DNA of 64,000 nucleotides. It comes from Apium graveolens (taxonomy: Eukaryota; Streptophyta; Magnoliopsida; Apiales; Apiaceae). The notes below the pieces were generated by a model. That model made no database searches and was not told the DNA's origin. It was given only the letters and a program-made list of their open reading frames with translations. The stretch covers positions 99,499,261-99,563,260 of the forward strand of contig NC_133653.1 of the NCBI RefSeq assembly GCF_009905375.1, written 5' to 3'. The translations under genes and the position numbers were made by a program. Below are positions 11,619 to 23,950 of this stretch, in pieces (the first letter of the stretch is position 1; the number at the start of each line of letters is the position of its first letter).

Positions 11619-13314
11619 TGAAGGGTTTTTAGCACATAAACGCAACAATAACGTAAATTTAATCTTAAAAAAAAACGAAAACCCTCCGCAGGATCCATGC
11701 GAAAAATAATATTTAATTCGTAGTTCAGTATGTTTACCTTAAGAAGCTTTACGTTAATGAAAAGATGGAGTTCTTTAATAGCGATCCAAGAACGATGAAC
11801 GGAGATCCTTAGCAGCTGCTCCTCAAGTGTGAAGCACTCCACCGGTATCCACCAAGAAAACGATGTAATGAAGGAGGAGGAGATGGAGAGAATTAGGGTT
11901 TTGTAAATCTTTTTGGTTGAGGCAAAAATAGGGTTTATAATAGTATATTTATAGGCAAAATTTTCAGCTGAAAATTTTCCCATAAAATATTATTATTATT
12001 AACCCTTTATTATTCTCACTAATAATTAAAACATCTTTTAATTATTAATCCTTTTTCTAAACTCTTTAGAAATAATTCTCTCACTTGATTTAATTTCCAA
12101 AAATTAAATTCTTAATTAATAATATTAAGAAACTTTTCTTAATTAATTTATAATCAATTAAATCTCATTTAATTAATTATTAAATTTTCCAATTAATTAT
12201 TTATTTCATAAATAAATAATTATCAGCCATTATTAATTAATTCCTCCACCATTAAATCATTCTCTTTTATGGTGTGACTCTGTAGGTTCAATATTAAGCC
12301 AGTAGTAGAAATAAATAATAATAAAACTATTTTATCATTATTTATATAAATTCTCTAATTCATTAAATATGATTAATTAATTAATCATATTTATTCTACA
12401 TCGTGAGGGATACTTCTCAGCATATCGCGACTATCCGGATAATACGAATTCACTGCTTAGAATACCAAGAACCTATTCAGTGAGTAGTTACCGTATAATT
12501 AATTCCTTCTACCCTGCAATGTCACGATTAAATACAAGGCATGGAACTTATGTCAAGCCTATCTTATTTAATCACTTACTTTTCCATTCACTATGCTTAG
12601 TTCTATTTAATGTAAATTAGAAACTCCTTTCTAATTTCATTCACTCTAGCCAGAGATTCCTGAACTAACATAAGTGGATCAGCATTGAACATTCTCTTCC
12701 TACACTGGAAGGGGTAGATCCTCTATTGATCATACACTATCTTCGTGTACAAATTTCTATACCCAGTAGAGCCCTTATAATTGTCCCTTGAGACTAAGAA
12801 CTAAACCAAAGCATAGTTCAGTGTACACAAGATGACTATGATGACCTCAAGTCTAAGGATACTTGTAAAACTATCACTATGTGAACAACTGCTGACACGT
12901 GAGTGAACTCCATCAGTTGTTCAGCTGTGTGAGTCATGGTCAGTGAACTTATTCTATAATAAGCACCTACATACTAGCTATAGTGTCATCACACAAATGT
13001 CTATGAGAACAGACATCCTTCATAATGAAGCAAGCATAGTATGTACCGATCTTTGCGGATTATTAATTACCAGTTAGTAATCCTACGACCAGGAACTATT
13101 TAAGTTTAGAGTTATCATCGTTTAGGTCTCTTTATTATGATCTCATCACAATCCATAAAAAGCTTTACTCTAAACCGTGGTATATCTTATTTAAACATTT
13201 AAATTAATAAAAACAAAACAAGTCTTTTATTAATATCAATGAAATCAAAACAGATTACATAAAAGTTATTCCTAAATTCTCATACATGATTGGACTTAGG
13301 ACATATCTCTTTCA
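11619..13314 (-). repeat. Element G 5' LTR
   Basis: This is the partner of 1341-3047, with the same termini and nearly the same sequence. Some 10 differences are visible in the first 180 bases and fewer beyond. It is the promoter-bearing copy because the primer binding site adjoins it. CAAGT follows directly as the target site duplication. Confidence 0.92.
11946..11953 (-). promoter_or_regulatory. Candidate TATA box of element G 5' LTR
   Basis: The minus strand reads TATAAATA inside CCTATAAATATAC. The same word lies at 1667-1674 in the other LTR. Its place, with roughly 330 bases of LTR left before the primer site, would suit a promoter with a short R-U5. This is sequence resemblance only. 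Confidence 0.45.
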
Positions 13315-13937
13315 CAAGTTATATATGAATAAGAAAAATAGTAAAAACAAGAATCGAGGTCTATTCACATGTTACGTCATTTCTCTATCCAGCATCTTTG
13401 AATATCTTCACTTTAGCATGGAAATGGAAATGTTTCTTTGTTCTTTAAAATCTTCAAATAGGCTATCACATTCCTTTTGTAGACAATCAACCCATGTGAC
13501 TGTCAAGTCACTTTCAACTGATATTTCAATCTTTTATCCGTTGAGAGTTCAACAATATCCGTTGATACTTCACTTGAGTTATCCGTTGAATCTCTAATGG
13601 ATTATCCGTTGAAAGTGTCTTAAGTCATCCGTTGAAGCTTCAAGTTTATCCATTGATGATGAACTCCTTCGCAGTTGACACTCTTTCACTTATAAAAAAT
13701 TACAAGGCATCTTCTATATATAGTTAGCCAACCTATTTTGTATATATTTCTAGTAGTCAACATGACTCATAATTCACTACAACTTCTAAACTTTTAAGCT
13801 ATTTGTTGCATACAGAAATGTTCTAAAAACTTGTTTAATACAAGCTACTCCATCAATTGATGGTTACAAAATCATTTAACTTATCTACTTAGAGTGTTTT
13901 ATTAAGTTAACATCAAATCTACAACATATTCCCAACG
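13315..13937 (-). repeat. Element A 3' LTR, upstream part
   Basis: Continues the LTR interrupted at 1340 and resembles 18530-19142 of element B over its length, for example the ACCAATCAACC/GATGTGACTGTCAA area and the GCAGTTGACACTCTTTCACT stretch. It contains several ATCCGTTGA words between 13530 and 13660. On the minus strand it begins GTTGGGAATATG, directly after a polypurine tract. Confidence 0.75.
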
Positions 13938-13952
13938 ATCTCCCCCAATTTA
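13938..13952 (-). other. Element A polypurine tract
   Basis: The minus strand reads AAATTGGGGGAGAT immediately before the LTR start. The same tract precedes B's 3' LTR at 19143-19157. TTGGGGGAGA is a typical Sirevirus primer tract. Confidence 0.8.
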
Positions 13953-14169
13953 TGTCTAATAGAATTATAGGCATAAATTCAGGTTAACTTGATGATATCA
14001 AAACACTCTAATAAAAAATAAGATTTTGAGCAGTAGATAAATTGCAAAATGCTTCAATTAAAGTTTGAACAAAGGAAGTTGAGTATAGTCACATGTCATT
14101 TCAAGGTGCTCCTTTAGTTTGAACTGATTATTCCTTTTTCCTTGAATCCCTAGTCCTCTTTCTCAGCCT

Positions 14170-14364
14170 CTAGTCATTCTCCTCAATTTGGTTTTGGAGT
14201 TGTCTAAAAAATTCAGCTTCATTATCATCATTGAGATCCAGTATCTCCTGCATTTTTTTGAGTGTATCATTGCTTGATATTTGTAGCTGGTCTTCAATTA
14301 TGAAAAATCTTCTGATAACCTTTTCATCTCTAAACTCCATCATCCAATAAGGTCTCAAATGCAC
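14170..14364 (-). pseudogene. Element A: C-terminal remnant of the Sirevirus extra ORF
   Basis: A 64-residue frame reads YWMMEFRDEKVIRRFFIIED, LQISSNDTLKKMQEI and LQNQIEEND. It closely resembles the minus-strand frame at 19337-19564 in B at the same distance from polypurine tract and LTR. This is the end of the extra ORF that Sirevirus-like elements carry between RNase H and the 3' LTR. Its function is unknown (often called env-like). The rest of the ORF is not recognisable in A. Confidence 0.65.
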
Positions 14365-16246
14365 TATATCACCATTGTATGGGATAGTTAAAACTCTAGG
14401 AAGTGCATTTACATGAGGAAGTATACATCATCAACTCGTCAGATAATATATGAGTCCTCATTTACAAGTTGCTATTTTGACAAAGTCAAAATCATTTCCA
14501 GATTTAAATTCTGGGAAGATAACCAATGATCAATAATATGCCATTACGGATCAAAGATTTTTTCTGAAGTCTGTGAAGACTTATCAGAGTAACCAATCTA
14601 GGATCATAAACCCATATTCATTATCAGAGATAATTAGCCTAGGTATGGTCCAGTATTCAACCATTGTTAGTGACCTTGATATGGTATAACAACGATTGTT
14701 GCGTCAATACCTTCCTTGTGTGTGTATCTCACATGTGCATTGAAAATATTTTAATCAAGGGGTAGTGACTCTCATACAGATGCCATGGCTGACAAGCGAA
14801 TTTTCAATAGATAACATTATATTGGGAGAATGCACCTAGTAACTGTTTATATGCCTTTTCAGCTCCATATCCTTTTGAGAGAATACAGATGGAATTACAG
14901 ATGTCTCAGGTTATAGATACCCCAATTCTTTGTGAGAGAAAGAGCTGTATGGTTGACCTTTCCTTCCTTATGTGGTGCTTCTTGGTACTATCTCCCTCAT
15001 TCTCAACGCAACTCCAATACCAAGTGGTAATTTTGTCTGTTCACTAAGTTGATATCTCAAGAAAATTAAGTGAATCAGAACAAAATATGGAGATATATAT
15101 CAGATTAAGGTAATGGAATATTGTTTGAGAAGTGTTTGGTTCTAATGACTTGGGTTAGAACCTATGAGATTTGATAGGCTCTTAGTCAATTCCTAAAACC
15201 ACTGTGGGTGTTGAAGATTACAAACATCCGAAGTACAATATCAGAGAATTTAATGATAAAAAATAGAGTGATTTCAGGTCCAGAGATCTTTTATCTTTAC
15301 TTACCACAATATAGATTCATGAAGGATGTCTCAGATGATCATGCTTTCTGATTCTTTTGTCAATGCTACTCAATTAAATCTCATTAGCTCAAAACAATTC
15401 AAGTTTGTCCAATATAGATAAACAATATAGAGGAGAGGGTGAACACTGTTTTAAACCTATAAGACTTGCATAAGGTAATCAGAGTATAAGAGATATATCA
15501 GGATCTAATATCCAGAACATGGTATAAGCCTTGTAAGATCATTAGAATTACATATAGGATCAACACATAAGTCATAAATTTAATCATTTATGCCAAGAGT
15601 ACATTCAACAAGTCTGTACCAATTGTTCAGTCAATCACAAGACTAAACCAATTAAAAACTACTCCTGACATAAATATATCACAACTATCACTAGCAATGC
15701 TACATATTAATTTTAGCACAAGATAGACAGAGTTATTCTAGCATAAACAGAGAATCAGAGTGACCAAAAAATCTGTTGTCAGAGTTACCAAGAGTTTGAA
15801 ACTCAAAAATCATACATAATTACTCAGAAAACATGATATAATCACACATAATCTAATCAGAGTACTCAAGCTAGTTGCACAGGATCTAAATATATAAATC
15901 AGAGTTATGATAAGATCATAAATGAGATTACAGGATCTTAGATCAGAGTACAAATAAGATTGAAATGTGTGTGTATGCTAAAATAAATATCAATATCATG
16001 AGTATTTGCATCAGAGTAAACATATAGCATGTAAACATTCAAACAACTCATATATTGCATCAAAAACTCTAACTTACTTACCACTAGCATATAACATGTA
16101 ACACATGGTAATTAGTTAGCTTCAAAAAAAGTTTACAAACATGAATATATAATGAAAGAGATATGTAAACTTACTTTCCCCTCAACGCATCATCATTGGG
16201 GTAGTAAAGTTTACTCGCACCAAATTACATTTGTTGATTTCTAATT
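14365..16246 (-). other. Element A spacer between RNase H and ORF remnant
   Basis: About 1.9 kb without a convincing protein. The word ATCAGAGT and close variants occur repeatedly (for example near 14584, 14620, 15478, 15745, 15857, 15898 and 16010). The extra ORF expected here is decayed or deleted. Confidence 0.55.
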
Positions 16247-16738
16247 AATTGGACAAATTCAACATGCCAAGTTCACTAACCAACTTATTGAAGGTAACTT
16301 CATCAAGTGACTTCGTGAAAATGTCTACAATTAGATCCGTTGTGGAACACAATGAAGTTCCACAATACCATTCATTATATGCTCTCTTATGAAATGATAC
16401 CTTATATTAATATGTTTGGTCCTTGAATGTTGAACAGGATCGTTTAAGATTGCTATGACACTTGTGTTGTCACAGTAGATAGGAATATTCTTCAAATCAA
16501 GTCCATAGTCTCAGAGTTGGTTTCTCATCCAAAGAATTTGAGAACAACAGCTTCCAGCAGCAATGTATTCGGCTTCAATAGTAGAAGTATAAACTGAATG
16601 CTACTTTTTACTAAACCAAGAAACCAATCTTCTCCCAAGAAAATCACAGCTTTCTGAAGTACTCTTCCGATCAATCTTACAACCAACATAATTAGAATAT
16701 GTATAGCCAATAAGATCAAAGCTCGTATCTTTGGGATA
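16247..16738 (-). pseudogene. Element A RNase H
   Basis: The minus strand encodes, with breaks, CKIDRKSTSESCDFLG, LVSWFSKK, a TAG at 16601, then EAEYIAAGSCCSQILWMRNQ, an in-frame TGA, and the closing LVSELGMLNLSN block near 16250. These match RNase H of elements B and C. The TAG stands where C has a glutamine (SKNQKS). The longest open frame here (16525-16719) is a different, meaningless frame. Confidence 0.75.
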
Positions 16739-18205
16739 CTAGATACCTAGATTATATGTACCATTCAAATATCTGAAAATTCTTTTGACGGCTATCAGAT
16801 GAGAATCCTTCGGATCAGCTTCAAACTGTGTACACAAGCATGTAACAAACATAATATCTGGATGACTTGTTGTCAGGTAGAGTAATGATCCAATCATGCC
16901 TCGATAATTAGTGATGTCCACCTTCTTACCAGACTTGTCTTGATCAAGTTTTGTGGCAGTTGTCATCGGAGTTTTTGGAGGTGTTGAATTTTCCAAGTTA
17001 TATTTCTTTAGAAGTTCTCTGATGTACTTTGTTTGACAAATGAAGATACCATATGATTTCTGACTCACTTGTAGTCCAAGGAAGAAGTTCAACTGACCCA
17101 TCATACTCATCTCATACCTGCTCTGCATAAGCTTAGCAAACCTGGCATAAAATGCATCATTCGTAGACCCAAATATAATGTCGTCAACATAGACTTGCAC
17201 AAGTATGATATTATTTTTACGATTCTTATGAAATATAATCTTATCTATGACACCTCTAGTGAAACCATTTTCAAGTAGAAATTCTGAGAGAGTGTCATAC
17301 CATGTTCTCGGCGCTTACTTTAGACCAGAAAGAGCCTTGAAGAGAAAATAAACAAAGTCTTCAAACTCAGGATCTATGAAGCCAGGGGTTGGTCCATATA
17401 GACCTCTTCTTCAAGCTCACCATTCAGGAAAACACTTTTCACATCCATCTGATATAGCTTGAAATTTGAATATGCTGCAAATGCTAAGAACATCCTGATG
17501 GCTTCACGTCTAGCAACTGGTGCAAAGGTTTTATCATAGTCAATCCCTTCTTCTTGAGAATATCCCGTAGTAACCTGTCTTGCCTTGTTCCTTGTTACTA
17601 CTCCATCTTCATCAAGCTTATTTCGAAAAACCCATTTTGTGCCAATCACCGATTTATCTTTAGGTCTGGGTACAAGCTTCCACACTTTCTTGTCTTTCGA
17701 ACTAACTGAGCTCCTCTTGCATAGCAATCACCCAATCAGAATCCCCAAGAGCTTCATCTGCTTTCTTTGGCTCCATTTGAGATAGAAACCCAGAATAGAA
17801 ATATTCATTTACTGTAGATCTTCTAGTCTTGACTCCACTATTTGGATCACTAAGTATCAAGTTTCGAGGATGATCTTTACTCCATACTCTATGTCTTGGT
17901 AGACTAGCCCTTGACGACTCAGTATTTCCAGAATTGTGTTGAGTCTGACTACCAGATCCTTATTGTTCTTCTTGTTATGCTCCCCACGAGTTATTTCCAG
18001 CTTGATTTCCAGAATCTGAAGCTTGAGGACTAGTCCTAGAGATAGTGTGACTATCATTACTTATTTTCGGACCATTTCCATCTGATTATGAATCAGTGTT
18101 ATGATCATTGGGATCATTACCATTGTCATTGTTGTTGTTTGGAACAACTTCAGGTTCATCTTCTCCATCAGAAAGATCTTCAACATCAAGATTATCACTA
18201 TTATT
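16739..18205 (-). pseudogene. Element A reverse transcriptase with preceding linker
   Basis: Two coding blocks survive. 17374-17727 holds [38 protein letters not shown] and [20 protein letters not shown]. 16739-17200 holds [16 protein letters not shown] with the YVDD active site, MSMMGQLNFFLGLQVSQK, and YRGMIGSLLYLTTSHPDIMF. A frameshift near 17370 and a TAA at 17315 (LK-stop-APR, glutamine in relatives) separate them. Upstream is an acidic linker (DVEDLSDGEDEPEVV) that ends where B's LTR begins. Integrase, protease and gag of A are not in the window. Confidence 0.85.
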
Positions 18206-18209
18206 CCCG

Positions 18210-19142
18210 AACAATCTAACTACATATTTACAAATATATATAACAGTGTCTGAATAAGCTAGTTGCGGATAAGAAGTATTCAGGTATTCAAACACAAAGT
18301 AAATAAATAAGGGTGTTTAAAAACTTTCTGGTGGATTGATTTTTCCACCATAGATATATATAAATATAAAAGATCTCTGTGATGCAAAAGCACACAGCTG
18401 CTTACAAGAGTTCTTACAAACTGAACTAGAGAGTGTTAAAGATACATCTTACGAATGCTCTCTTGTTCCTAATTGTCTTGATTGATTAATTAACTCTTTG
18501 CTACGCTTGGTTTATATATCACCAAGTTACACATGTAATAATACAAAATATACGACTATTATTTAAGTCTAATCACATATATCTTCATTTCTGTATCCCA
18601 TGTAATCCAGATAGATATAGTATCTTTGAACGACCCTGTTTTGCATGAAAATAGAAATGCTTCTTGATCTTCATAATCCTGATTCTAGGCTACCACATTC
18701 CATTTGTATACAATCAACCGATGTGACTGTCAATTCACTTTCAACTGCTATTCAGATCTGATGTTCTTTGAGACTTCAACATTATTCGTTGAGTCCGTTA
18801 TGACTTATCCGTTGAAGGTGCCTTGAGTCATCCGTTGAGAGCTTTGTAGATTATCTGTTGATAGTATTTCCTTAGCAGTTGACACTCTTTCACTTATGCA
18901 GAATTGCAATACATCATCTATTTACAATCGGCAAACTTATTCTGCATATCTTGCTAGTAGACAACATGATTTGGAATTTCTAACAACTTATAAACTTCTA
19001 AGATACTGTAGTATACATGAATGTACTTCAGACTTATTTAAATATAAGCTACTCCATCACTTTGATAGTTGCAAAATCATTTAACTTATCTACTTAGAGT
19101 GATTTGTCGAGTTGTCATCAAGCCTATAACATATTCCTTAAA
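18210..19142 (-). repeat. Element B 3' LTR
   Basis: Same family as the LTR of A, and clearly diverged from it. It starts on the minus strand after a polypurine tract and runs to about 18210. It contains CCGTTGA words near 18790-18860. The lower end cannot be placed exactly, because the sequence passes into A's pol linker around 18200-18240. Confidence 0.7.
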
Positions 19143-19157
19143 ATCTCCCCCAATTTA
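19143..19157 (-). other. Element B polypurine tract
   Basis: The minus strand reads AAATTGGGGGAGA directly before the LTR start TTTAAGGAATATG. It is the same tract as in A. Confidence 0.8.
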
Positions 19158-19336
19158 TGTCTAATAGAATTATAGGCATTAATTCAGGTTAACTTGATGA
19201 CAATAAAACACCCTAATTAAAAACTCAGACAGTAAGCAGTAGATAAGTTGCAAAATGCTTCAAATAAAATTTGAAAAAAGAAAGTTGAGTATGGTTACAA
19301 GTCATTTCAAGATGCTCCCTTAGCCTAAGCTGATCA

Positions 19337-21911
19337 TTACTTTCTCCTTGAAACTCTGGACCTCCTTCCCAGTTTCTTGTCATTCTCCTCAATTTGATGT
19401 TGGAGTTGTTTATGGAATTCAAATTCATTACCATCGTTGGGATCCAGCATATCCTGCATTTCTCTGAGAGTTTCATTACTGGATATTTGTAGCTGGTCTT
19501 CAAGTCTAAAAAATCTTATGACTCCCTTTTCATCTCTAAACTCTATCATCCAGTAAAGTCTCAAATGAATTGTATCACCAGTATGTGGTATAGTTAAAAC
19601 TCTAGGTAGTGCATTTGGATCTCTCTAGCTTTGTCTAATTTGGCTGATCTTTTTGAGAACTTCAGTTTTGGCTATTTTGTGAAACCAAAATCCTTCTTCA
19701 TAGCAGAGAACACCTTCACTAGAATATTGTGACTTTCATTGAGGATTCTGTATAGAGGCCAAGTAATCTCGTTGCCTCCCTTGTATCTAAACACAAATCT
19801 TTCTGGTAGCTTGGTGTTAGCAGCAATTCCCCTTACTTCATCAAGCTCATCCAGGTAGAGAATAAGGTCTGAGAATTCCATGATGTCACATGTGAACAAT
19901 TGATTATCTTTATTGATTTTGGGCTTGTTCTTGGAGATTACTTTTTGTTGAGGTGGATTTGACTTGACTCCCATAATCTTTCCCTTTCTTTTGTTCTTCT
20001 TTTTGGTGGGCACTGGAAGATTCAAATCTGGTAAAGGTAGACTGTCCCAATCTATGGGTTCATCCTTGGGTATGATATGTTCACCATGAAAGTTGATGCC
20101 CGGATGAACCTTGATTTCAACAGGTTCCTCAGTGCATACAGTCGGTTGACTTGTAGTTGTAGATTGAATTTGATCAGTTTACCTTTCAGTAGGACTAGTG
20201 GTCTTTTTGCATTGGCCTTCCTTCTAATTCCTTTTGCCCACTCTTGTCTTGCTTCCTTCTTCTTTGGATCATCAGCTAAGGTTTTTTCAGTTATACTTGA
20301 AGTAGCAGGCATCTCCGGTTTCCTTTTTCCTCCTTTAGTGGCCCACTTCAATCTTCTTTTCTGAGCTTCCAGTCTTCTATTTTCCTCATCTTTAGCTTCA
20401 TCAAACTGAGGGTGTCCTGATATAACACAAATCATCTTACCATGTATGCAGATCCTTGTTATTCTTTCTATCAAATTGGCATCCTTGGTGGTCTTGAAGC
20501 TTTTAATTGAAGCACCAATCAGTTTCTCTTCATCTGGCCTAGGAGGAGAATAATCAACCAACATTGGATGTTTTACTGATATTATGCCATTTTCCTGTTT
20601 GGGTTTCAGCACCACAAGATTGTTGAACTCATTCTTTATAGAGGGATCACCCTTATCTCCTTTTCCTAGATGCATGTCTTATATGGTGATTGGTCTCAAC
20701 TGAGTGAAATGTTTCAGTGATTGAGCTTGAGTAGTAGTTTAGGCAAAAATCTTCTCAATTCCATCATCAATCTTCTTCATTTGCTCTTTTAAACTGAGCT
20801 CAACTACTGCTAGATTGATCAAATCAATACTGTCTACAGCTGGTGGCTTAGAGATAGTGATAGCTGGCACTATCACTTTGCTGACTTGAATATTCACATC
20901 CTTCTCCCCCTTACTGAGTTGGATAATTTCATCCTTCTCCCCCTTTTTGTTATCATCAAGTAAAGTAGGGTTGGAAGTTTGAGAAGCCACCAATTATTGA
21001 AGTAATTGAGTTTGAGCTACTTGGTTTGAAAGTATATGAGCCACTGAGTTCTCAACAACTGTCATTTGGGAACCCAAGGCCTCAACCTTCCTATTGAGAT
21101 CATTGTCCTTTCTGAGTTTCCGGCGTATATCCTTCATAGTTGACTCAGAAAGCTTAACCTCTATCTTGTCATTAATGTCTTTCTTGAATATATCAATGGC
21201 TTGTTTGAGCTCATCCACATCTTGATTCTGTCTAAGCGTCTAAATTTTGTGCAGCTGTAGAGATTCAAGATGGGCTTCTAGAAGACTTCTAGTACTAGCC
21301 TTGGTGGAGGCTTCAATTGCTGATTGAGTCTGAGAAATAAGCTTGAACATTATGAAGTTGAAATGGTGATAACTACACTCCTTGGTTAGCATCCAAGGTG
21401 GAGTACTAGTTGAGGAACTAGGACCATCAGCTCCCCCTAAGTCCATGCCAGCTTCATCAGTATCTTCCCCATTTGACTCATCATCAAAAGAGTCACCATA
21501 ATCATACTTAAGATCATCACCAGCTATAGGTGGAAGAGACTTTATGGCATCCTTTGCTCTTAGCACTGAAGCTGTAGTATGTACCCAAATTGAGAATCCT
21601 CTCTGCTTCCCCATTGCCCTGAGCAGCCAAAGTCTGATAGGCTATAACTGGATGAGTAAATGTCTCAATATCTAGGGAAATATAATCTATTACAACTTGG
21701 TATTCTTGCTGATATAGTCTTTTCCTTTGTGCCTCATTGACACTCATTGACTCACTTATAATGGCTTCCACCCTTATTGCTCCAGTACATGCCTTTCTCT
21801 CATGTTCTCTCTCTTTTGCATCAAGGGCTCCCCTTGGCTCACCACCCTCACCTTCACAATCTAAGGTAGGACTCCTCTCACTCTCTTTTTCCATGTTGGA
21901 AGAAATAACAT
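19337..21911 (-). pseudogene. Element B extra ORF, C-terminal half
   Basis: Successive minus-strand frames form the second half of a Sirevirus extra protein. They are an acidic/charged segment (MEKESERSPTLDCEGEGGEP), a Ser/Pro-rich part, helical segments (KQAIDIFKKDINDKIEVKLS, RKVEALGSQMTVVENSVAHI), a Lys-rich stretch, FTCDIMEFSDLILYLDELDE, and the tail YWMIEFRDEKGVIRFFRLED. From 21614 to 20052 one frame is broken only by stops at 21240, 20994, 20739 and 20679, each at a place where a glutamine codon would fit. Frameshifts occur near 21610, 20050 and 19600. Function is unknown. The first half lies at 43192-45118, beyond the C insertion. Confidence 0.65.
20901..20950 (-). other. Repeated polypurine-like motifs in element B
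   Basis: Two words of the form GGGGGAGAAGG occur on the minus strand (20901-20912 and 20933-20950, the second preceded by an A run). Sireviruses are known to carry several polypurine-tract-like motifs upstream of the 3' LTR. Here they lie inside the extra ORF and encode KGEKD twice. Confidence 0.55.
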
Positions 21912-22476
21912 TGTTAGGTCACAAAACACTGTAGAAGGGGGTTGAATACAGTGTTTATACAATCAAATCGATTTAACACAAGTATGTAACAAAGATCAAG
22001 TATATTCAATAAACTCTGTTACAATATGAACTGCTGTTCTCTCTCAGTGATGAACAAATATCACTAAGAGCTGCTAGGTTATAATGTATAATCTTCTCGA
22101 TAATGATAACACACATAGTGTAAATCCTAAGTCTGTGTTTATATAGTAAACAGTTACAAGATAACTTCTAATTGATATGGAATATAATTTTGTCTCCTAA
22201 AATATATCAATCAGATATCTTCTACAAGTCTTCTAGTCCTCTAACTCTTTCCATGCATATCTTCTTTTGTTTTAGTCTCGATCTTCTCCTGTAAATCAGC
22301 CGCATTCCTTATCTGAAAGTCTTCCCGCACTTAAGTTCTGATATGACCTTAAGTTCTGATATTAAGCTCCGACTTCAGTAAGTCCTAATTTCAGTAAGTC
22401 CTGATATGTCCTGTTGTTAAGTTCTGAAAACTAAACACGAATTATATTAGACATGACATCTCAAATATATCTAACA
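21912..22476 (-). repeat. Element C 3' LTR
   Basis: Begins TGTTAGGTCAC and ends ATATCTAACA on the plus strand, so the termini are the perfect inverted repeat TGTTAG/CTAACA. It matches 42627-43191 closely. AAGTTCTGAT words cluster at 22333-22435. Confidence 0.92.
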
Positions 22477-22477
22477 A

Positions 22478-22491
22478 TCTCGCCAAACTTG
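22478..22491 (-). other. Element C polypurine tract
   Basis: The minus strand reads CAAGTTTGGCGAGA just before the LTR. It is less pure than the tracts of A and B (a GCG inside), which may be a mutation. Confidence 0.65.
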
Positions 22492-23542
22492 TAAATTATG
22501 CAAAATATATAAGTTAATAGATTTGATGATGTCAAAAACATTTAAGTATAAATGCAATAAGAGTTTAACTAGATAACTAACTACAACTTACAGTCCTTGT
22601 AGCTTTTACCAATCTCACTGAGTCAATCTGAATCCAAAGTGATTCTTGACAAAGTTTGATATCAGCTTTTCTTCTTTATTCCTCAGGACTTGAGCTATTG
22701 TAGTCTTGACTTGCTTCATCTCTTCATCTTGACTTCCAATCTGGTAGATTGCAGTCCTTAGAGTAGAGATATGGTTTCTTTCTAAACCATCACCCAGTCT
22801 TATTACCCTTGAATGAGAAGAATCTTCATTGTAGCATAGACATTTCTCTTTCAGTATTATTTCAAGTTTAGCAGAATCCTTCTTTATTGGAATTTCACTT
22901 CCATCGTCTTCAACTATGTTAGGAATGAATTTTGTAACCCTTGAACCGGAAATTCTTGTTTTATCTCTTATTATCTTCATTATGAAATTTGACCATCTCC
23001 TGGTAATATCAGACTTTATCTCTAAAAGATGATAAAAGAATTGAGGTTCTTTCAAAGATTTGTTTAGCACATCTGATTCTGACATTTGATATCTCCTTCC
23101 ATCTTCAAGAAATAGAATCAGATTTTCTTTGACATTATGCTTGTCATGAGCATCCGGTACCACTTGAACAGAGATAACCTTATCAAGGTGTTTCTGTGTA
23201 ACATCTTCAAGAGGTTTGTCAGTTAACAGAAATGGATATCTAGTAGCAATTTCAACTCCTGTCTTGATTTTAGCTTCATCAGAACCTAGTCCAGCCCTGT
23301 CTCTTGGTTCTCTAGCATTTAACCCAATAGTCATGAAATCAGACAACAATTGGCTTTTTTTTGGATCTGATGGTTTGACATTTTTCCATAGAAGTTTCTT
23401 TTTATCAGCTACTTTCATCTTGTCTAAATCAACTTGAGATCTGTCAGAGGTTGATATCTTGATAACTCTATCAGAACTTGTTGTTTTTGTTGTAGCTTGC
23501 AGTTCTTCACTCTGAACAACTTGAGCACTGTCAGAGGTTGTC

Positions 23543-23950
23543 TTTGATTCTTTATAAATATTCCTTCTTTTCAGAGTTTGGACAATTTCATCTTCAGCAA
23601 GAGTATCATCAGTAACTTGAACCATTTTGCACACTGGTTTCATCAGGATTTGAGGAATTTTCATCTCCAGTGGCTTGGTTGGTTCATTAAATTTTCCCTT
23701 TGCTTTATCTTTGGGATCAATCTCAATCTGTGATCTTATTTTAGGCTTTGATTCTTCAGAAATCTTCCTTCTTTTCAGAGTTTGGACAGTTTCATCTTCA
23801 GCAAGAGTATCATCAGTAAATTGAACCATTTTGCACACTGGTTTCATCAGGATTTGAGGAATTTTCATCTCCAGTGGCTTGGTTGGTTCATTAAATTTTC
23901 CCTTTCCTTTATCTTTGGGATCAATCTCAATCTGTGATCTTATTTTAGGC
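23543..23950 (-). repeat. Two tandem 204-bp units inside element C extra ORF
   Basis: The units start at 23543 and 23747 and each spans 204 bases, that is 68 codons, so the frame is kept. Both encode KIRSQIEIDPKDK, KGKFNEPTKPLEMKIPQILM and TLAEDE-VQTLKRR. A few substitutions distinguish them, so the duplication is recent compared with the decay of the ORF. Confidence 0.85.

Larger units (their letters stand above)
1341..13314 (-). mobile_element. Element G: Angela/Tork-like Ty1/copia element, gag-deleted and interrupted by H
   Basis: Two LTRs of about 1.7 kb begin TGAAGGG and end TTTCA, flanked by CAAGT on both sides (1336-1340 and 13315-13319). A primer binding site lies inside the right LTR and a polypurine tract inside the left one, so the element reads on the minus strand. 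Pol order is PR-INT-RT-RH, as in Ty1/copia. Gag is reduced to a stub, pol has several stops and frameshifts, and H (3415 bp) sits in RT-RNase H. Without H the element is about 8.6 kb. The lineage call rests on RT/RNase H wording and LTR length; Angela versus Tork is not settled. Confidence 0.9.
943..18205 (-). mobile_element. Element A: 3' part of a Sirevirus-like Ty1/copia element, split by G
   Basis: Read on the minus strand, this holds the end of an integrase-RT linker, RT, RNase H, a long degenerate 3' region, a polypurine tract and a 3' LTR. The LTR is interrupted by element G at 1340/13315. The second copy of the same LTR family at 18210-19142 belongs to the neighbouring element B, not to A: each has its own polypurine tract and its own upstream ORF tail, and the two LTRs differ too much to be a pair. 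The upstream end of A is lost where B begins (about 18205). The lower boundary near 943 is a guess from a TG and loss of similarity to B's LTR. Confidence 0.7.

Noticed and set aside
16525..16719. A 64-codon minus-strand frame in A
   Set aside because: The RNase H of A is read in a different frame; this one gives only Leu/Ile-rich sequence.
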